From: an uncultured Prochlorococcus sp.
GTDB taxonomy: Bacteria > Cyanobacteriota > Cyanobacteriia > PCC-6307 > Cyanobiaceae
Length of the DNA: 64,000 bases
Reading direction: 5' to 3'
Assembly (NCBI GenBank): GCA_902518475.1
Contig: CABYGI010000002.1
Location: 96,293-160,292, forward strand
Both the position numbers and the translations under genes were made by a program. Of this stretch, positions 52,401 through 64,000 are shown piece by piece. Position 1 is the stretch's first letter. Every line of letters begins with the position of its first letter. Below the pieces are notes generated by a model. That model was not told where the DNA came from and made no database searches. It was given only the letters and a program-made list of their open reading frames with translations.

Positions 52401-52812
52401 GTTTTGCTTGAGATTGTGAACTGTTGGTAATTGTCGGTTTATTGATATTTTTTGGTGTATTTGAAATTATTTTTATACTCTCGGGCTTATTTAGAGGTTT
52501 TACCAACAATGGCTGTTTGTTTAAATTATCTTTAAGGGGTTTCTCTTTCAAGGAGGAGATAACAGAAGATTCACCTTCTTTATTTTGTTTTACATTATCT
52601 TTTTTTAATGATGGTTTCTTAATAGAAAGTATTTTTTTATCTGAATTTTTATTAATAAGATTTTTTATTTTCTTTGCTTCCTGTGCACTAATTGAACTGC
52701 TATGGCTTTTTACTGAAATTGAAAGTTTTTGAGCTGCATCTAGTATATCTTTATTGTCCAGATTTAAATCTCTGGAAAGTTCGTAAATTCTGATTTTATC
52801 GCTGATAGTCAT
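49471..52812 (-). CDS. infB: Translation initiation factor IF-2
   Basis: G-domain [32 protein letters not shown]; long low-complexity N-terminus. Confidence 0.97.
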   Translation of the reverse strand: MTISDKIRIYELSRDLNLDNKDILDAAQKLSISVKSHSSSISAQEAKKIKNLINKNSDKKILSIKKPSLKKDNVKQNKEGESSVISSLKEKPLKDNLNKQPLLVKPLNKPESIKIISNTPKNINKPTITNSSQSQAKLRNQNTNNNTSQNLNKDKKTFQNNVIPPTKSPAKPPIQLIAKPKNIQINANSTKSSQNISSSGGERQISNKPDQDSNNFKRKNNNRTSPPELVGAPIRRNNLNQQNNQKISFKQTVPNRPGMPNKPGLRNKPSDQNRPGSFNRQSNTNRPGAPNRPGLSNRPGLSNKPSDQGRPGSFNRQSNTSRPGAPNRPGMPNRPGSKFNGQKQPGIRKPVSPNELLRIQKTNKSENDKQLIKNNEKQNVETAKQKPKSPNIRPNTPPNTKKTPHRPFSNNSKKTGKTDWDDSAKLEALRSKNPQKQRQKVHFIGENDDSLTSETSGYSGEKISILSASLARPKKEKHDESKSQKTIKQFKKKKKETTRQRQKRRAMELKAAKEAKQVRPEMIIVPEDNLTVQELADKLSLESSEIIKSLFFKGITATVTQSLDLATIETVAEEFGVPVLQDDIQEAAEKTVDMIESEDIDNLIRRPPVITVMGHVDHGKTSLLDSIRESRVASGEAGGITQHIGAYQVEFEHESQKKKLTFLDTPGHEAFTAMRARGTKVTDVAVLVVAADDGCRPQTLEAISHARAAKVPIVVAINKIDKEGASPERVKQELSEKDLIAEDWGGNTVMVPVSAIKKQNIDKLLEMILLVSEVEDLQANPDRFAKGTVIEAHLDKAKGPVATLLVQNGTLKSGDVLAAGSVLGKIRAMVDEHGTRIKEAGPSFPVEALGFSEVPTAGDEFEVYPDEKNARAIVGERATDARATKLAQQMASRRVSLSSLSTQANDGELKELNLILKADVQGSVEAILGSLEQLPKNEVQVRVLLSAPGEITETDIDLAAASGSVIIGFNTSLASGAKRAADANDVDIREYEVIYKLLEDIQLAMEGLLEPDLVEESLGKAEVRATFSVGKGAIAGCYIQTGKLQRNCSLRVFRSDKVIFEGNLDSLKRSKDDVKEVNTGFECGVGCDKFSSWINGDIIEAFKFVTKKRKLTP
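51839..52054 (-). repeat. Tandem 108-bp (36-aa) repeat in the infB N-terminal region
   Basis: Two adjacent diverged copies starting at gcaccaggccga (51839 and 51947); protein unit [36 protein letters not shown]. Confidence 0.8.
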
Positions 52813-52860
52813 TTAATCTGATTTGAACTCTTTTGAAAAATTAAAGAGGATTTAATTTAA

Positions 52861-53142
52861 TTATATTCCTTTATTAGGATACTCATTGTAGCTTGTAATT
52901 TCTTTTTCAAAAATATCAATAAATTCAGGTTCTAAAATTGTTTTTAAAGCTTTTTGAAGCTTTTTTTTGATCTTGGAATCTGAGTAACATTTTTTTGACT
53001 TGCAAATGTAGGCTGATCGCCCCATCCCCTTTTGAAAAATAACACCTTGCTTATGATCATTAGTAATCTTTATAAGATTTTCCCTATCATATGTTTTTCT
53101 ACATGAAATGCATATACGCATAACAGGGGTTTTTCGTATCAC
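52861..53142 (-). CDS. ylxR: YlxR (DUF448) family protein
   Basis: RICISCRKTYDRENLIKI...KGMGRSAYICKSKKCY; located between nusA and infB. Confidence 0.9.
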   Translation of the reverse strand: MIRKTPVMRICISCRKTYDRENLIKITNDHKQGVIFQKGMGRSAYICKSKKCYSDSKIKKKLQKALKTILEPEFIDIFEKEITSYNEYPNKGI

Positions 53143-54542
53143 CGTTTTCTCTCCTCTCTGGCAGATATTTCACCATCTTGAACAGTCTTTAATTGATCAC
53201 TATCTGAGAAGTTCTCCTCTTCATATGTTTCTTGTCCGTATTCTTCATCATCTTCTGGAAGTGGATAAAGCTCTCTTAGTCTTGCATCTTCCGCAGCACG
53301 CTCAGCTTGTTCTGCTTCTAATCTAATCTCAGCTTCTCGCTGTAGGTTTTCTTCATCTTCTCTTTGAATAATTAATTCAGAGACTGCAGCATCTTCTGCT
53401 TCCTGATCGTATTCATGTGAGTTTTTAACATCAATTTTCCAACCAGTTAATCTTGCCGCAAGTCTTACATTTTGTCCTTCTCTACCAATCGCTAGACTCA
53501 ATTGATCAGGAGGAACAAGTACGTGCGCGTGTTGACCTGCTGGGTCCACAAGTCTCACGAGATCAACTTTTGCAGGACTTAAAGAGTTTAAAATATACTG
53601 TATTGGGTCAGATGACCATTTAATAACATCAATTTTTTCTCCTCTTAATTCATTTACTACTTGTTGAATTCTTGCTCCTCTCGCTCCAATACAAGCACCA
53701 ACAGGGTCAACTTCTTGTTCGATGCTATCAACAGCTACCTTTGTTCTTGGCCCAACAGCTCTTGAAGGAGGATTAGCTTCTCTTGAAACAGCAACAATTT
53801 TTACTGTTCCTTCTTGGATTTCCGGTACTTCATTTTCAAATAAATAAACTACTAATCCAGCATTAGCTCTGCTTACAAAAAGTTGAGGTCCTTTTCTGGC
53901 TATTTCGCTAACTTCTTTTAAGAATACTTTGAAAGTAGCATTAGCTCTATAATTGTCATTTGGTAATTGATCTCTTTTTGGAAGTTCAGCCTCTACTTCA
54001 GGCCTACCAATACCAGAACTAACTCCCATAATTACTGATTGTCTTTCAAATCTTATAACTCTCGCAGTTAAAACAGGATCTTCCAAATCTGCAAATTCTT
54101 CTTGGATCATTTTTCTTTGTTGATCCCTTAATTTTTGGGCTAAAACTTGCTTTGTTGTTGAAGCAGCCATTCGCCCAAAATCCTCTTTTTCTGGAGTAAC
54201 GTCTAAAACAACAGTGTCACCTATTTGGGCATCATCAGCTACTTGTTTTACTTCTAATAAAGATATTTGATGATCTTCGCTTTCAACTTCTTCTACAATT
54301 ATTTTACTTGATAAGATCCTATAACCCTCTTCATCTAGATCTAGTCCAACATCAAAATTACTAAAGTATTCTTCATCAAAGGGATCTTCGTTAACTCCAA
54401 TGTAAAAAGTTCTCCTATATTTTTCATAGCCTTTTAATAAAGCTTCGCGTAAAGCGGCTTCCACGATATTAGGAGGTAACTTTTTTTCCTCACTAATATC
54501 TTCAATGAGATTGTTTAAACCTGGGAGAATAACTAATGCCAT
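53139..54542 (-). CDS. nusA: Transcription termination/antitermination protein NusA
   Basis: [55 protein letters not shown]. Confidence 0.97.
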   Translation of the reverse strand: MALVILPGLNNLIEDISEEKKLPPNIVEAALREALLKGYEKYRRTFYIGVNEDPFDEEYFSNFDVGLDLDEEGYRILSSKIIVEEVESEDHQISLLEVKQVADDAQIGDTVVLDVTPEKEDFGRMAASTTKQVLAQKLRDQQRKMIQEEFADLEDPVLTARVIRFERQSVIMGVSSGIGRPEVEAELPKRDQLPNDNYRANATFKVFLKEVSEIARKGPQLFVSRANAGLVVYLFENEVPEIQEGTVKIVAVSREANPPSRAVGPRTKVAVDSIEQEVDPVGACIGARGARIQQVVNELRGEKIDVIKWSSDPIQYILNSLSPAKVDLVRLVDPAGQHAHVLVPPDQLSLAIGREGQNVRLAARLTGWKIDVKNSHEYDQEAEDAAVSELIIQREDEENLQREAEIRLEAEQAERAAEDARLRELYPLPEDDEEYGQETYEEENFSDSDQLKTVQDGEISAREERKR

Positions 54543-54576
54543 CTATGATGGGAAAATGGATAATGGTTGAAAATAA

Positions 54577-55044
54577 TTAATCTTTTAATGTGCAAAGACT
54601 AATCTTTAAAACTTCATCAAAAGGGATCTTTTGTATCTTCCCTTTTATGTTAATGGCTAAATAATCTTTAGACTTTTCATAAAGCAAACCATTCAGAAAT
54701 TTTATTTTCGAATTTTTCTGGTTTAACTGAACATTAACTGGAAAACCCTTAAAAGTTTTGAAGTCTCTATCTGAGGTTAATTCATCACTGACCCCTTGAC
54801 TACTAATTTCTAACACATATGAACAATTTAAAAGATTTGAATTTTCTATTTCTTCAGATGCTGGATCATTGAATAAAGCACAATCTTTAAGTGAAATATC
54901 ATCACCATTAGTTTTTTTTATAGTGATTTTTAAGACAATGGGATTTTGATTGGTTTGAATATTTAAACTGCAGATTTTGAGATCCCATTCAGTGGCAACT
55001 TTTTTTAATAGAGTTTCTAGCTTGCTTTTTTTTTCTTTATTCAA
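54577..55044 (-). CDS. rimP: Ribosome maturation factor RimP
   Basis: Position upstream of nus[31 protein letters not shown]. Confidence 0.88.
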   Translation of the reverse strand: MNKEKKSKLETLLKKVATEWDLKICSLNIQTNQNPIVLKITIKKTNGDDISLKDCALFNDPASEEIENSNLLNCSYVLEISSQGVSDELTSDRDFKTFKGFPVNVQLNQKNSKIKFLNGLLYEKSKDYLAINIKGKIQKIPFDEVLKISLCTLKD

Positions 55045-55201
55045 ATTTATCTATGAAGTTGATTTAAAATAATTTTCACATATAAAAAATATTTTTCTAT
55101 TAAATGATTAGAAAATTTGAATTTTATGGATGTAAACAAAAAAACAACGATAATAAATTTCTTCAATTAGATTTAATACAAACTTAGAACTCTTAAAATA
55201 A

Positions 55202-56332
<1,131 letters not shown>

Positions 56333-56378
56333 ACCACCTATTGAAATTTAATAATCTATAAACTTAGAAAAAAAGATT

Positions 56379-57092
56379 TTGGATTTACAAACTCAAATGA
56401 AAAAAGCAGTTGCTGATGCAGCAATCAAGGAAGTAAAGAGTGACATGATTGTTGGATTAGGATCTGGATCTACAGCCGCTCTTATGATAGAGAGCCTTGC
56501 GAACGAAATACGTTCTGGGCAACTACAAAATATAAGAGGTGTTGCAACTTCCTTTCAATCAGAAGTTTTAGCTTTAGAACTAGATATCCCACTTATCGAT
56601 TTAGCTTCTGTTTCCCAAATTGATTTAGCTATTGATGGGGCAGATGAAGTTGATCCGCAATTTCAATTAATCAAAGGAGGTGGAGCATGTCATGTTAGAG
56701 AAAAATTAGTGGCATCAAAAGCCAATCAATTGTTAATTGTCGTTGACGAAACTAAACTTGTACAAAACTTAAATAAATCATTTCCTCTACCTGTAGAGGT
56801 TCTTCCAAATGCTTGGAAACAAGTTCAAGAGGTTATCTCAGAGATGAAAGGTAATTCTAATTTAAGAATGGCTACTAAAAAAGCTGGTCCAGTTGTTACT
56901 GATCAGGGTAATCTTGTTCTAGATGTATTGTTTAATGATGGTATTAAGAATCCACAAGATATTGAATTGACTCTTAACAATATTCCGGGTGTATTAGAGA
57001 ATGGACTATTTGTTGATCTTACAGACAAAGTACTGGTTGGTAAAATTGAAAACAGTATTCCATTTGTTTATTCTCCATCAAAAGTAAGCTAA
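56379..57092 (+). CDS. rpiA: Ribose-5-phosphate isomerase A (TTG start)
   Basis: [42 protein letters not shown]. Confidence 0.95.
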   Translation: MDLQTQMKKAVADAAIKEVKSDMIVGLGSGSTAALMIESLANEIRSGQLQNIRGVATSFQSEVLALELDIPLIDLASVSQIDLAIDGADEVDPQFQLIKGGGACHVREKLVASKANQLLIVVDETKLVQNLNKSFPLPVEVLPNAWKQVQEVISEMKGNSNLRMATKKAGPVVTDQGNLVLDVLFNDGIKNPQDIELTLNNIPGVLENGLFVDLTDKVLVGKIENSIPFVYSPSKVS

Positions 57093-58390
57093 TCTTCGAA
57101 TCTTATTTGTACTGAATTAGCATGGCTATGTAAGCCCTCGCTATTAGCCAGATTAATAATATCATGACTGTTAGCTTTTAGACTTTTTTCATTAAATTCT
57201 ATGATTGAAGTGTTTTTCATAAAGGTTTCAACTCCTAGAGAACCGCTAAATCTAGAGTTTCCTGATGTTGGCAAAGTATGATTTGGCCCAGCCAGATAAT
57301 CTCCCACAGCTTCCGGGGTCCATTCCCCCAAAAATATTGCTCCTGCATTTTCTATACCTTGAAGAATCTTTTTTGAATCTAATGCTAGTATTTCTAGATG
57401 TTCTGGAGCAAAGTTATTGCTTAGTTCAACGCATGATTTATAGTCCTCGCAAATAACAATTAATCCCCAATTTTTTATTGACTGCAAGCAAATTTCTTTT
57501 CTTGGATGATTATCTATTATTCTATAAATTTCTTCTAGGACTTCTTTTGCCTGGATTTTTGAAGTAGTCAGAAGTATTGAAGAAGCCAAAGGATCATGTT
57601 CTGCTTGTGCGAGAAGATCAGATGCTATATGAGCGCTTTTGGCTGTCTTATCAGCAATGATTAATATTTCACTTGGACCTGCTAAAGAATCTATTCCAGT
57701 AGAGCCATAAATTAGTTTTTTTGCAGTAGTTACATATATATTTCCTGGACCTGTAATAACATCAACTTTATTGATTTGATCTGTGCCAAATGCTAAAGCA
57801 CCAATTGCTTGAGCTCCTCCAATTCTAAAAACTTTATTGATTCCTGATAAGTGAGCTGCAGCTAAAACAGTTTTGTTTATTTTTCCCAGATTATTTCCAG
57901 GAGATACCATTATGATTTCTTTTACTCCTGCTACTGTTGCAGGTATTGCATTCATTAAAACAGTGCTTGGATAAGCAGCTCTACCTCCAGGGATATAAAT
58001 ACCTGCATTTTTCACAGGTCTCCATCTCCTTTGGACGGTATCACCATATTCGCCTTTTATAGTGAAGGATGAAGGAATTTCTTTCTCATGGAATTTTTTA
58101 ACTCTTTTATGGGCTACCTCAAGAGAGTGTTTTAAACTGCTATCAATTTCATCCCATGCATCCTTTAATTCTTCTTTACTAACTTGCATAGGGTCAGGGT
58201 CGAAACCATCAAATTTTCTGGTATATTTTTTCACTGCTATATCTCCATAATGTTTTACCTCTTGAAGAATTTCTTCAACTATTGCATTTATTTTGTTGTT
58301 GTTTTCTGAGGTAGTTCGGGTAGAAATCCTTTTTAATTCTTGGATAGCCTCTTCATTATTATTTATGATCTTCATATTCTTAATTTTCAA
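57089..58390 (-). CDS. hisD: Histidinol dehydrogenase
   Basis: [54 protein letters not shown]. Confidence 0.96.
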   Translation of the reverse strand: MKIKNMKIINNNEEAIQELKRISTRTTSENNNKINAIVEEILQEVKHYGDIAVKKYTRKFDGFDPDPMQVSKEELKDAWDEIDSSLKHSLEVAHKRVKKFHEKEIPSSFTIKGEYGDTVQRRWRPVKNAGIYIPGGRAAYPSTVLMNAIPATVAGVKEIIMVSPGNNLGKINKTVLAAAHLSGINKVFRIGGAQAIGALAFGTDQINKVDVITGPGNIYVTTAKKLIYGSTGIDSLAGPSEILIIADKTAKSAHIASDLLAQAEHDPLASSILLTTSKIQAKEVLEEIYRIIDNHPRKEICLQSIKNWGLIVICEDYKSCVELSNNFAPEHLEILALDSKKILQGIENAGAIFLGEWTPEAVGDYLAGPNHTLPTSGNSRFSGSLGVETFMKNTSIIEFNEKSLKANSHDIINLANSEGLHSHANSVQIRFED

Positions 58391-58493
58391 ATTGAAAGGC
58401 TCTAGACCAATGTAATAGCTCCTTAAATTATATATGATTGATTAGTAGTCGATCTATTTGTTATGATTGAGATGTATTTATAATGTTTCATCT

Positions 58494-58787
58494 GTGGCCA
58501 ATAACAAATCCGCAAAAAAGAGAATTCAAATTGCTGAAAGAAATCGTTTAATCAATAAGTCATACAAATCTACAGTAAAAACTTTGACTAAAAAAACTTT
58601 AGAAAATTGTGAAAAATATAAAAAAGATCCAAATGAAGATAATGAAAATTTAGTCAAAACAAGCCTTAATAAGACTTTTAGTTTAATCGATAAAGCAGTT
58701 AAAAAAAACGTTCTTCACAAAAATAATGGGGCTAATAGAAAATCAAAAATTAACAATTTTGTAAAAATTACTCTAACTAAAAAGTAA
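58494..58787 (+). CDS. rpsT: 30S ribosomal protein S20 (GTG start)
   Basis: VANNKSAKKRIQIAERNRLINKSYKS; GTG 58494 preferred over the ORF-track start 58467. Confidence 0.93.
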   Translation: MANNKSAKKRIQIAERNRLINKSYKSTVKTLTKKTLENCEKYKKDPNEDNENLVKTSLNKTFSLIDKAVKKNVLHKNNGANRKSKINNFVKITLTKK

Positions 58788-58803
58788 AAGGCAGATCATA
58801 ATT

Positions 58804-59598
58804 ATGAGCGATATAGAACTCATAGACTCCCACTGTCATTTAATATTTGAAAATTTTGAGAAAGATCTTGAAGATGTTGTTTTTAGATTGCGTTCAAGAG
58901 GTGTAAAAAAATTAGTTCATGCTTGTTGTGAATTAACAGAAATTCCAAAGTTGAAAAAAATATCTCATAAATTTAAAGAAATTTATTACTCAGTTGGTTT
59001 GCATCCGCTAGAAGCAGGAAAATGGGAACAAAGTTCAAAATCTCTTTTAAGAAAATCAGCTCAAGAAGATAGAAGAGTTGTAGCCATTGGGGAATTAGGC
59101 TTAGATTTTTTTAAAAATAAAAATAAAACTCAGCAAATTGAAGCGCTTATTCCGCAAATGGAGTTAGCTTATGAACTTAAATTGCCTGTAATTATCCATT
59201 GCAGAGATGCTGCAAATGAAATGATTGATATATGTAGTGATCTCTCTAAAAAAGGAAAATGTCCAAATGGTGTACTCCATTGTTGGACAGGTACTTCAAA
59301 AGAGATGAAGCAATTCTTGGATCTTGGATTTTACATCAGTTTTAGTGGAATAGTAACGTTCCCAAAAGCACATGAAATTCATGAGTGTGCCAAAATAGTC
59401 CCAAATGATAAATACCTAATTGAAACTGATTCACCATTTCTAGCTCCTGTCCCTCATAGGGGTAAAAGAAATGAACCTGCATTTGTTGAAAATGTTGCTA
59501 ATTTTGTGGCAGATTTAAGATCTACTGAATTAATCACAGTTGCTAAAGAGTCATCTAAGAATGCTGAAGATTTGTTTAAATTTGACTTGTTAATTTGA
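58804..59598 (+). CDS. tatD: TatD-family hydrolase
   Basis: LIDSHCHLIF, VGLHPLEAG, IGELGLDFF, IETDSPFLAPVPHRGKRNEP. Confidence 0.94.
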   Translation: MSDIELIDSHCHLIFENFEKDLEDVVFRLRSRGVKKLVHACCELTEIPKLKKISHKFKEIYYSVGLHPLEAGKWEQSSKSLLRKSAQEDRRVVAIGELGLDFFKNKNKTQQIEALIPQMELAYELKLPVIIHCRDAANEMIDICSDLSKKGKCPNGVLHCWTGTSKEMKQFLDLGFYISFSGIVTFPKAHEIHECAKIVPNDKYLIETDSPFLAPVPHRGKRNEPAFVENVANFVADLRSTELITVAKESSKNAEDLFKFDLLI

Positions 59599-59835
59599 CG
59601 TTGCAGCTGCTAATATGAGGAATTACTGGAAATTTTTCTTAATTTTTTAGCTTTAACTTGAGCAGTTAATGATTCATCAGCATTAAATAAAAACTTAATT
59701 CTTCTTTATTGGTTTTATTTTTTGTTGAAATCGAGATTTAAAGGTAGGTCTCATATTAATTGGGAAGTTAAAGAGCTAAATATTGAGTAAATTAAAAGTA
59801 AATAGTAAATCTCACAAAATCGCAGGTTTTCTTGC

Positions 59836-62800
59836 ATGAGCAGTAGCGCTTTACAGGTAGCAAAAACAGCTACTTATCTACCAGATTTAGTTGAAGTACA
59901 AAGAGCAAGCTTTAAATGGTTTTTAGAAAAGGGTTTAATAGAAGAACTACAAAATTTTTCTCCCATATCTGATTACACAGGTAAATTAGAATTGCACTTT
60001 ATAGGTGAAGAGTACAGGTTGAAAAGACCTAGACACGATGTTGAGGAGGCTAAAAGAAGAGATGCTACATTTGCATCTCAAATGTACGTAACTTGTAGAT
60101 TAATTAATAAAGAGACAGGGGAAATAAAAGAACAAGAAGTATTTATTGGCGAATTGCCTTTAATGACTGAAAGAGGAACTTTCATTATAAATGGTGCCGA
60201 AAGAGTTATTGTAAATCAAATTGTTCGAAGTCCTGGAGTTTATTTTAAAGATGAACTGGATAAAAATGGTCGAAGAACTTACAATGCTAGTGTTATCCCT
60301 AATAGAGGCGCATGGTTAAAATTCGAGACTGACAAAAATAATTTACTTTATGTGAGAGTTGATAAGACCAGAAAAATTAATGCCCACGTTCTCATGAGGG
60401 CGATGGGTCTCTCAGACAATGATGTGGTAGATAAATTAAGGCATCCAGAGTTTTATCAAAATTCAATTGAGTCAGCTAATGACGAGGGTATAAATTCAGA
60501 AGATCAGGCATTACTCGAGCTATACAAGAAGCTCCGTCCAGGTGAACCACCCTCCGTTTCTGGCGGACAACAGCTATTACATAGTAGATTTTTTGATCCC
60601 AAAAGATATGATTTAGGCCGAGTTGGTAGATATAAAATAAATAAAAAATTAAGACTTACTGTACCAGATGATGTGAGAACACTTACCCATGAAGATGTTC
60701 TTTCTACTATTGATTACTTAATTAACCTAGAATTGGATATTGGCGGTGCTAGTTTGGATGATATTGATCACCTCGGTAATAGAAGGGTTAGATCAGTAGG
60801 AGAACTTCTTCAAAATCAAGTCAGAGTTGGACTTAATCGTTTAGAGAGAATAATAAAGGAAAGAATGACTGTAGGAGAAACAGATTCTCTAACTCCCGCA
60901 CAACTAGTCAATCCTAAACCTTTGGTTGCTGCAATAAAAGAATTTTTTGGCTCCAGCCAGTTAAGCCAATTCATGGATCAAACTAATCCTTTGGCTGAAT
61001 TAACACACAAAAGAAGAATCTCAGCATTAGGCCCAGGAGGTTTAACTCGAGAAAGAGCTGGCTTCGCAGTAAGAGATATACACCCTTCACATTATGGAAG
61101 ATTATGTCCCATCGAGACTCCTGAAGGTCCTAACGCAGGGCTTATAAATTCTTTAGCTACCCACGCAAGAGTTAATGAGTATGGTTTTATTGAAACACCT
61201 TTTTGGGAGGTTAATGAAGGGAAAGTTAATAAAGAGGGTAATCCTGTCTATCTGTCTGCTGATTTGGAAGATGAGTGTAGGGTGGCTCCAGGAGACGTAG
61301 CAACTGATAAGGACGGCAATATAATCGCAGATCTAATACCAGTTAGATACAGGCAGGACTTTGAAAAAGTTCCTCCTCATCAAGTTGATTACGTTCAACT
61401 TTCTCCGGTTCAGGTTATATCAGTTGCAACTTCACTTATCCCTTTCTTGGAACATGATGATGCTAACAGAGCTCTGATGGGATCAAATATGCAACGCCAA
61501 GCCGTTCCATTGCTCAGGCCAGAACGCCCTTTAGTTGGTACAGGTTTAGAATCTCAAGTTGCTAGAGATTCAGGAATGGTACCCATTACAAAAGTTAATG
61601 GAACTGTATCTTACGTAGACGCTAATGAAATTATCGTTAAAGACGAGGATGGTAATGAACATTTCCATTATCTTCAGAAATATCAAAGATCAAATCAAGA
61701 TACTTGCCTTAACCAAAGACCTATAGTGAAAATTGGAGATAAAGTGATATCAGGCCAGGTTTTGGCAGATGGGTCCGCCTGTGAAGGAGGGGAAATAGCG
61801 CTTGGCCAAAACGTTTTAATAGCTTACATGCCATGGGAGGGATACAACTACGAAGATGCAATACTTGTGAGCGAGAGGATGGTAACTGATGATTTATATA
61901 CTTCAGTACATATTGAAAAATATGAAATAGAAGCAAGACAAACGAAGCTTGGACCTGAAGAAATTACGAGAGAGATTCCCAACATTTCTGAAGAAAGCTT
62001 GAATAATCTTGATGAAATGGGAATTATTAGGATTGGTGCTTTTGTTGAAAGTGGAGATATTCTTGTAGGAAAAGTAACTCCAAAAGGGGAATCCGACCAA
62101 CCACCTGAAGAAAAACTTTTAAGAGCTATTTTCGGTGAAAAGGCTCGAGATGTTAGAGATAATTCTCTCAGGGTACCTAAAACTGAAAAGGGAAGGGTTT
62201 TGGATGTTCGTATCTATACAAGAGAACAAGGTGATGAATTACCTCCCGGAGCTAATATGGTTGTTAGAGTTTATGTTGCTCAGAGAAGGAAAATTCAAGT
62301 AGGTGACAAAATGGCTGGGAGACATGGCAATAAAGGAATTATTAGCAGAATCTTACCAAGAGAAGATATGCCGTATTTACCTGATGGAACGCCTGTAGAT
62401 ATAGTTCTTAATCCTTTAGGAGTTCCAAGTAGGATGAATGTAGGGCAAGTTTTTGAACTATTGATGGGCTGGGCAGCCTCCAACTTAAATTGCAGGGTTA
62501 AGGTTGTTCCATTTGATGAAATGTATGGAGCTGAAAAATCACATCAAACTGTTCAAGCATTTTTAGAGGAAGCTTCAAAACAGCCAGGTAAAGCATGGGT
62601 TTACAATCCTGAAGATCCTGGAAAGTTATTACTTAAAGATGGTAGAACAGGCGAACCCTTTGATCAGCCAGTCGCTGTCGGATACTCTCACTTCCTCAAA
62701 TTAGTACATTTGGTGGATGATAAAATTCATGCTAGATCCACTGGTCCTTACTCTTTGGTTACACAGCAACCATTGGGTGGTAAAGCTCAGCAAGGTGGAC

Positions 62801-63129
62801 AAAGGCTTGGAGAAATGGAAGTATGGGCTCTTGAAGCTTATGGAGCCGCTTATACTCTTCAGGAATTGTTAACAGTTAAATCTGATGACATGCAAGGAAG
62901 AAATGAAGCTCTTAATGCAATCGTCAAAGGTAAACCGATCCCAAGGCCCGGTACTCCTGAGTCATTTAAAGTTCTAATGAGGGAATTACAATCTCTAGGC
63001 TTGGATATTGGGGTTTATACAGATGAAGGGAAAGAGGTAGATTTAATGCAAGATATCAATCCGAGAAGAAATACTCCATCAAGGCCGACCTACGAATCAC
63101 TCGGAACCTCTGAATATGAGGAAGATTAA
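59836..63129 (+). CDS. rpoB: RNA polymerase beta subunit
   Basis: Full-length translation ([41 protein letters not shown]). Confidence 0.99.
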   Translation: MSSSALQVAKTATYLPDLVEVQRASFKWFLEKGLIEELQNFSPISDYTGKLELHFIGEEYRLKRPRHDVEEAKRRDATFASQMYVTCRLINKETGEIKEQEVFIGELPLMTERGTFIINGAERVIVNQIVRSPGVYFKDELDKNGRRTYNASVIPNRGAWLKFETDKNNLLYVRVDKTRKINAHVLMRAMGLSDNDVVDKLRHPEFYQNSIESANDEGINSEDQALLELYKKLRPGEPPSVSGGQQLLHSRFFDPKRYDLGRVGRYKINKKLRLTVPDDVRTLTHEDVLSTIDYLINLELDIGGASLDDIDHLGNRRVRSVGELLQNQVRVGLNRLERIIKERMTVGETDSLTPAQLVNPKPLVAAIKEFFGSSQLSQFMDQTNPLAELTHKRRISALGPGGLTRERAGFAVRDIHPSHYGRLCPIETPEGPNAGLINSLATHARVNEYGFIETPFWEVNEGKVNKEGNPVYLSADLEDECRVAPGDVATDKDGNIIADLIPVRYRQDFEKVPPHQVDYVQLSPVQVISVATSLIPFLEHDDANRALMGSNMQRQAVPLLRPERPLVGTGLESQVARDSGMVPITKVNGTVSYVDANEIIVKDEDGNEHFHYLQKYQRSNQDTCLNQRPIVKIGDKVISGQVLADGSACEGGEIALGQNVLIAYMPWEGYNYEDAILVSERMVTDDLYTSVHIEKYEIEARQTKLGPEEITREIPNISEESLNNLDEMGIIRIGAFVESGDILVGKVTPKGESDQPPEEKLLRAIFGEKARDVRDNSLRVPKTEKGRVLDVRIYTREQGDELPPGANMVVRVYVAQRRKIQVGDKMAGRHGNKGIISRILPREDMPYLPDGTPVDIVLNPLGVPSRMNVGQVFELLMGWAASNLNCRVKVVPFDEMYGAEKSHQTVQAFLEEASKQPGKAWVYNPEDPGKLLLKDGRTGEPFDQPVAVGYSHFLKLVHLVDDKIHARSTGPYSLVTQQPLGGKAQQGGQRLGEMEVWALEAYGAAYTLQELLTVKSDDMQGRNEALNAIVKGKPIPRPGTPESFKVLMRELQSLGLDIGVYTDEGKEVDLMQDINPRRNTPSRPTYESLGTSEYEED

Positions 63130-63140
63130 ATACACAATAA

Positions 63141-64000
<860 letters not shown>

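Noticed and set aside
52424-52732. 102-aa plus-strand ORF opposite infB
   Set aside because: Phe/Leu-rich complement of the Lys/Asn-rich low-complexity IF-2 N-terminus.

Overview
The window is a low-GC picocyanobacterial core-genome segment, most likely from high-light Prochlorococcus. Evidence: psaA/psaB, psaI/psaL, a split RNA polymerase with rpoC1 following rpoB, cysteine-free ribosomal protein L36, ferredoxin-dependent glutamate synthase and dapL. Contents in order: the S10/spc/alpha ribosomal protein cluster (rplP tail to prfA); alr, tRNA-Ser, a HAD hydrolase and a CbiG-CobJ fusion; psaA-psaB; a small poorly characterised stretch (about 21.5-26.6 kb: GT2, TM-HEAT protein, psaI-psaL, NlpC/P60, beta-lactamase-like protein, a 70-aa protein and a resolvase-like protein); lipA; gltB; the str cluster (rpsL-rpsG-fusA-tuf-rpsJ); a metabolic block including an MPBQ methyltransferase, pheA, rnhB-rne, dapL and clpS; a B12-radical SAM gene plus two glycosyltransferases and tRNA-Thr; rimP-nusA-ylxR-infB; and htrA, rpiA, hisD, rpsT, tatD, rpoB and rpoC1 (partial). 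I saw no CRISPR array, prophage, IS element or obvious new defence system. The observations most worth follow-up are: (i) a 12-bp perfect inverted repeat across the rpsK stop codon upstream of rpoA; (ii) dense dyad symmetry in the psaA leader and perfect stem-loops at homologous 5' coding positions of psaA and psaB; (iii) a resolvase-like protein whose catalytic residues look substituted, paired with a small acidic ORF. All calls come from reading the sequence and the supplied translations. No alignment or folding was run.
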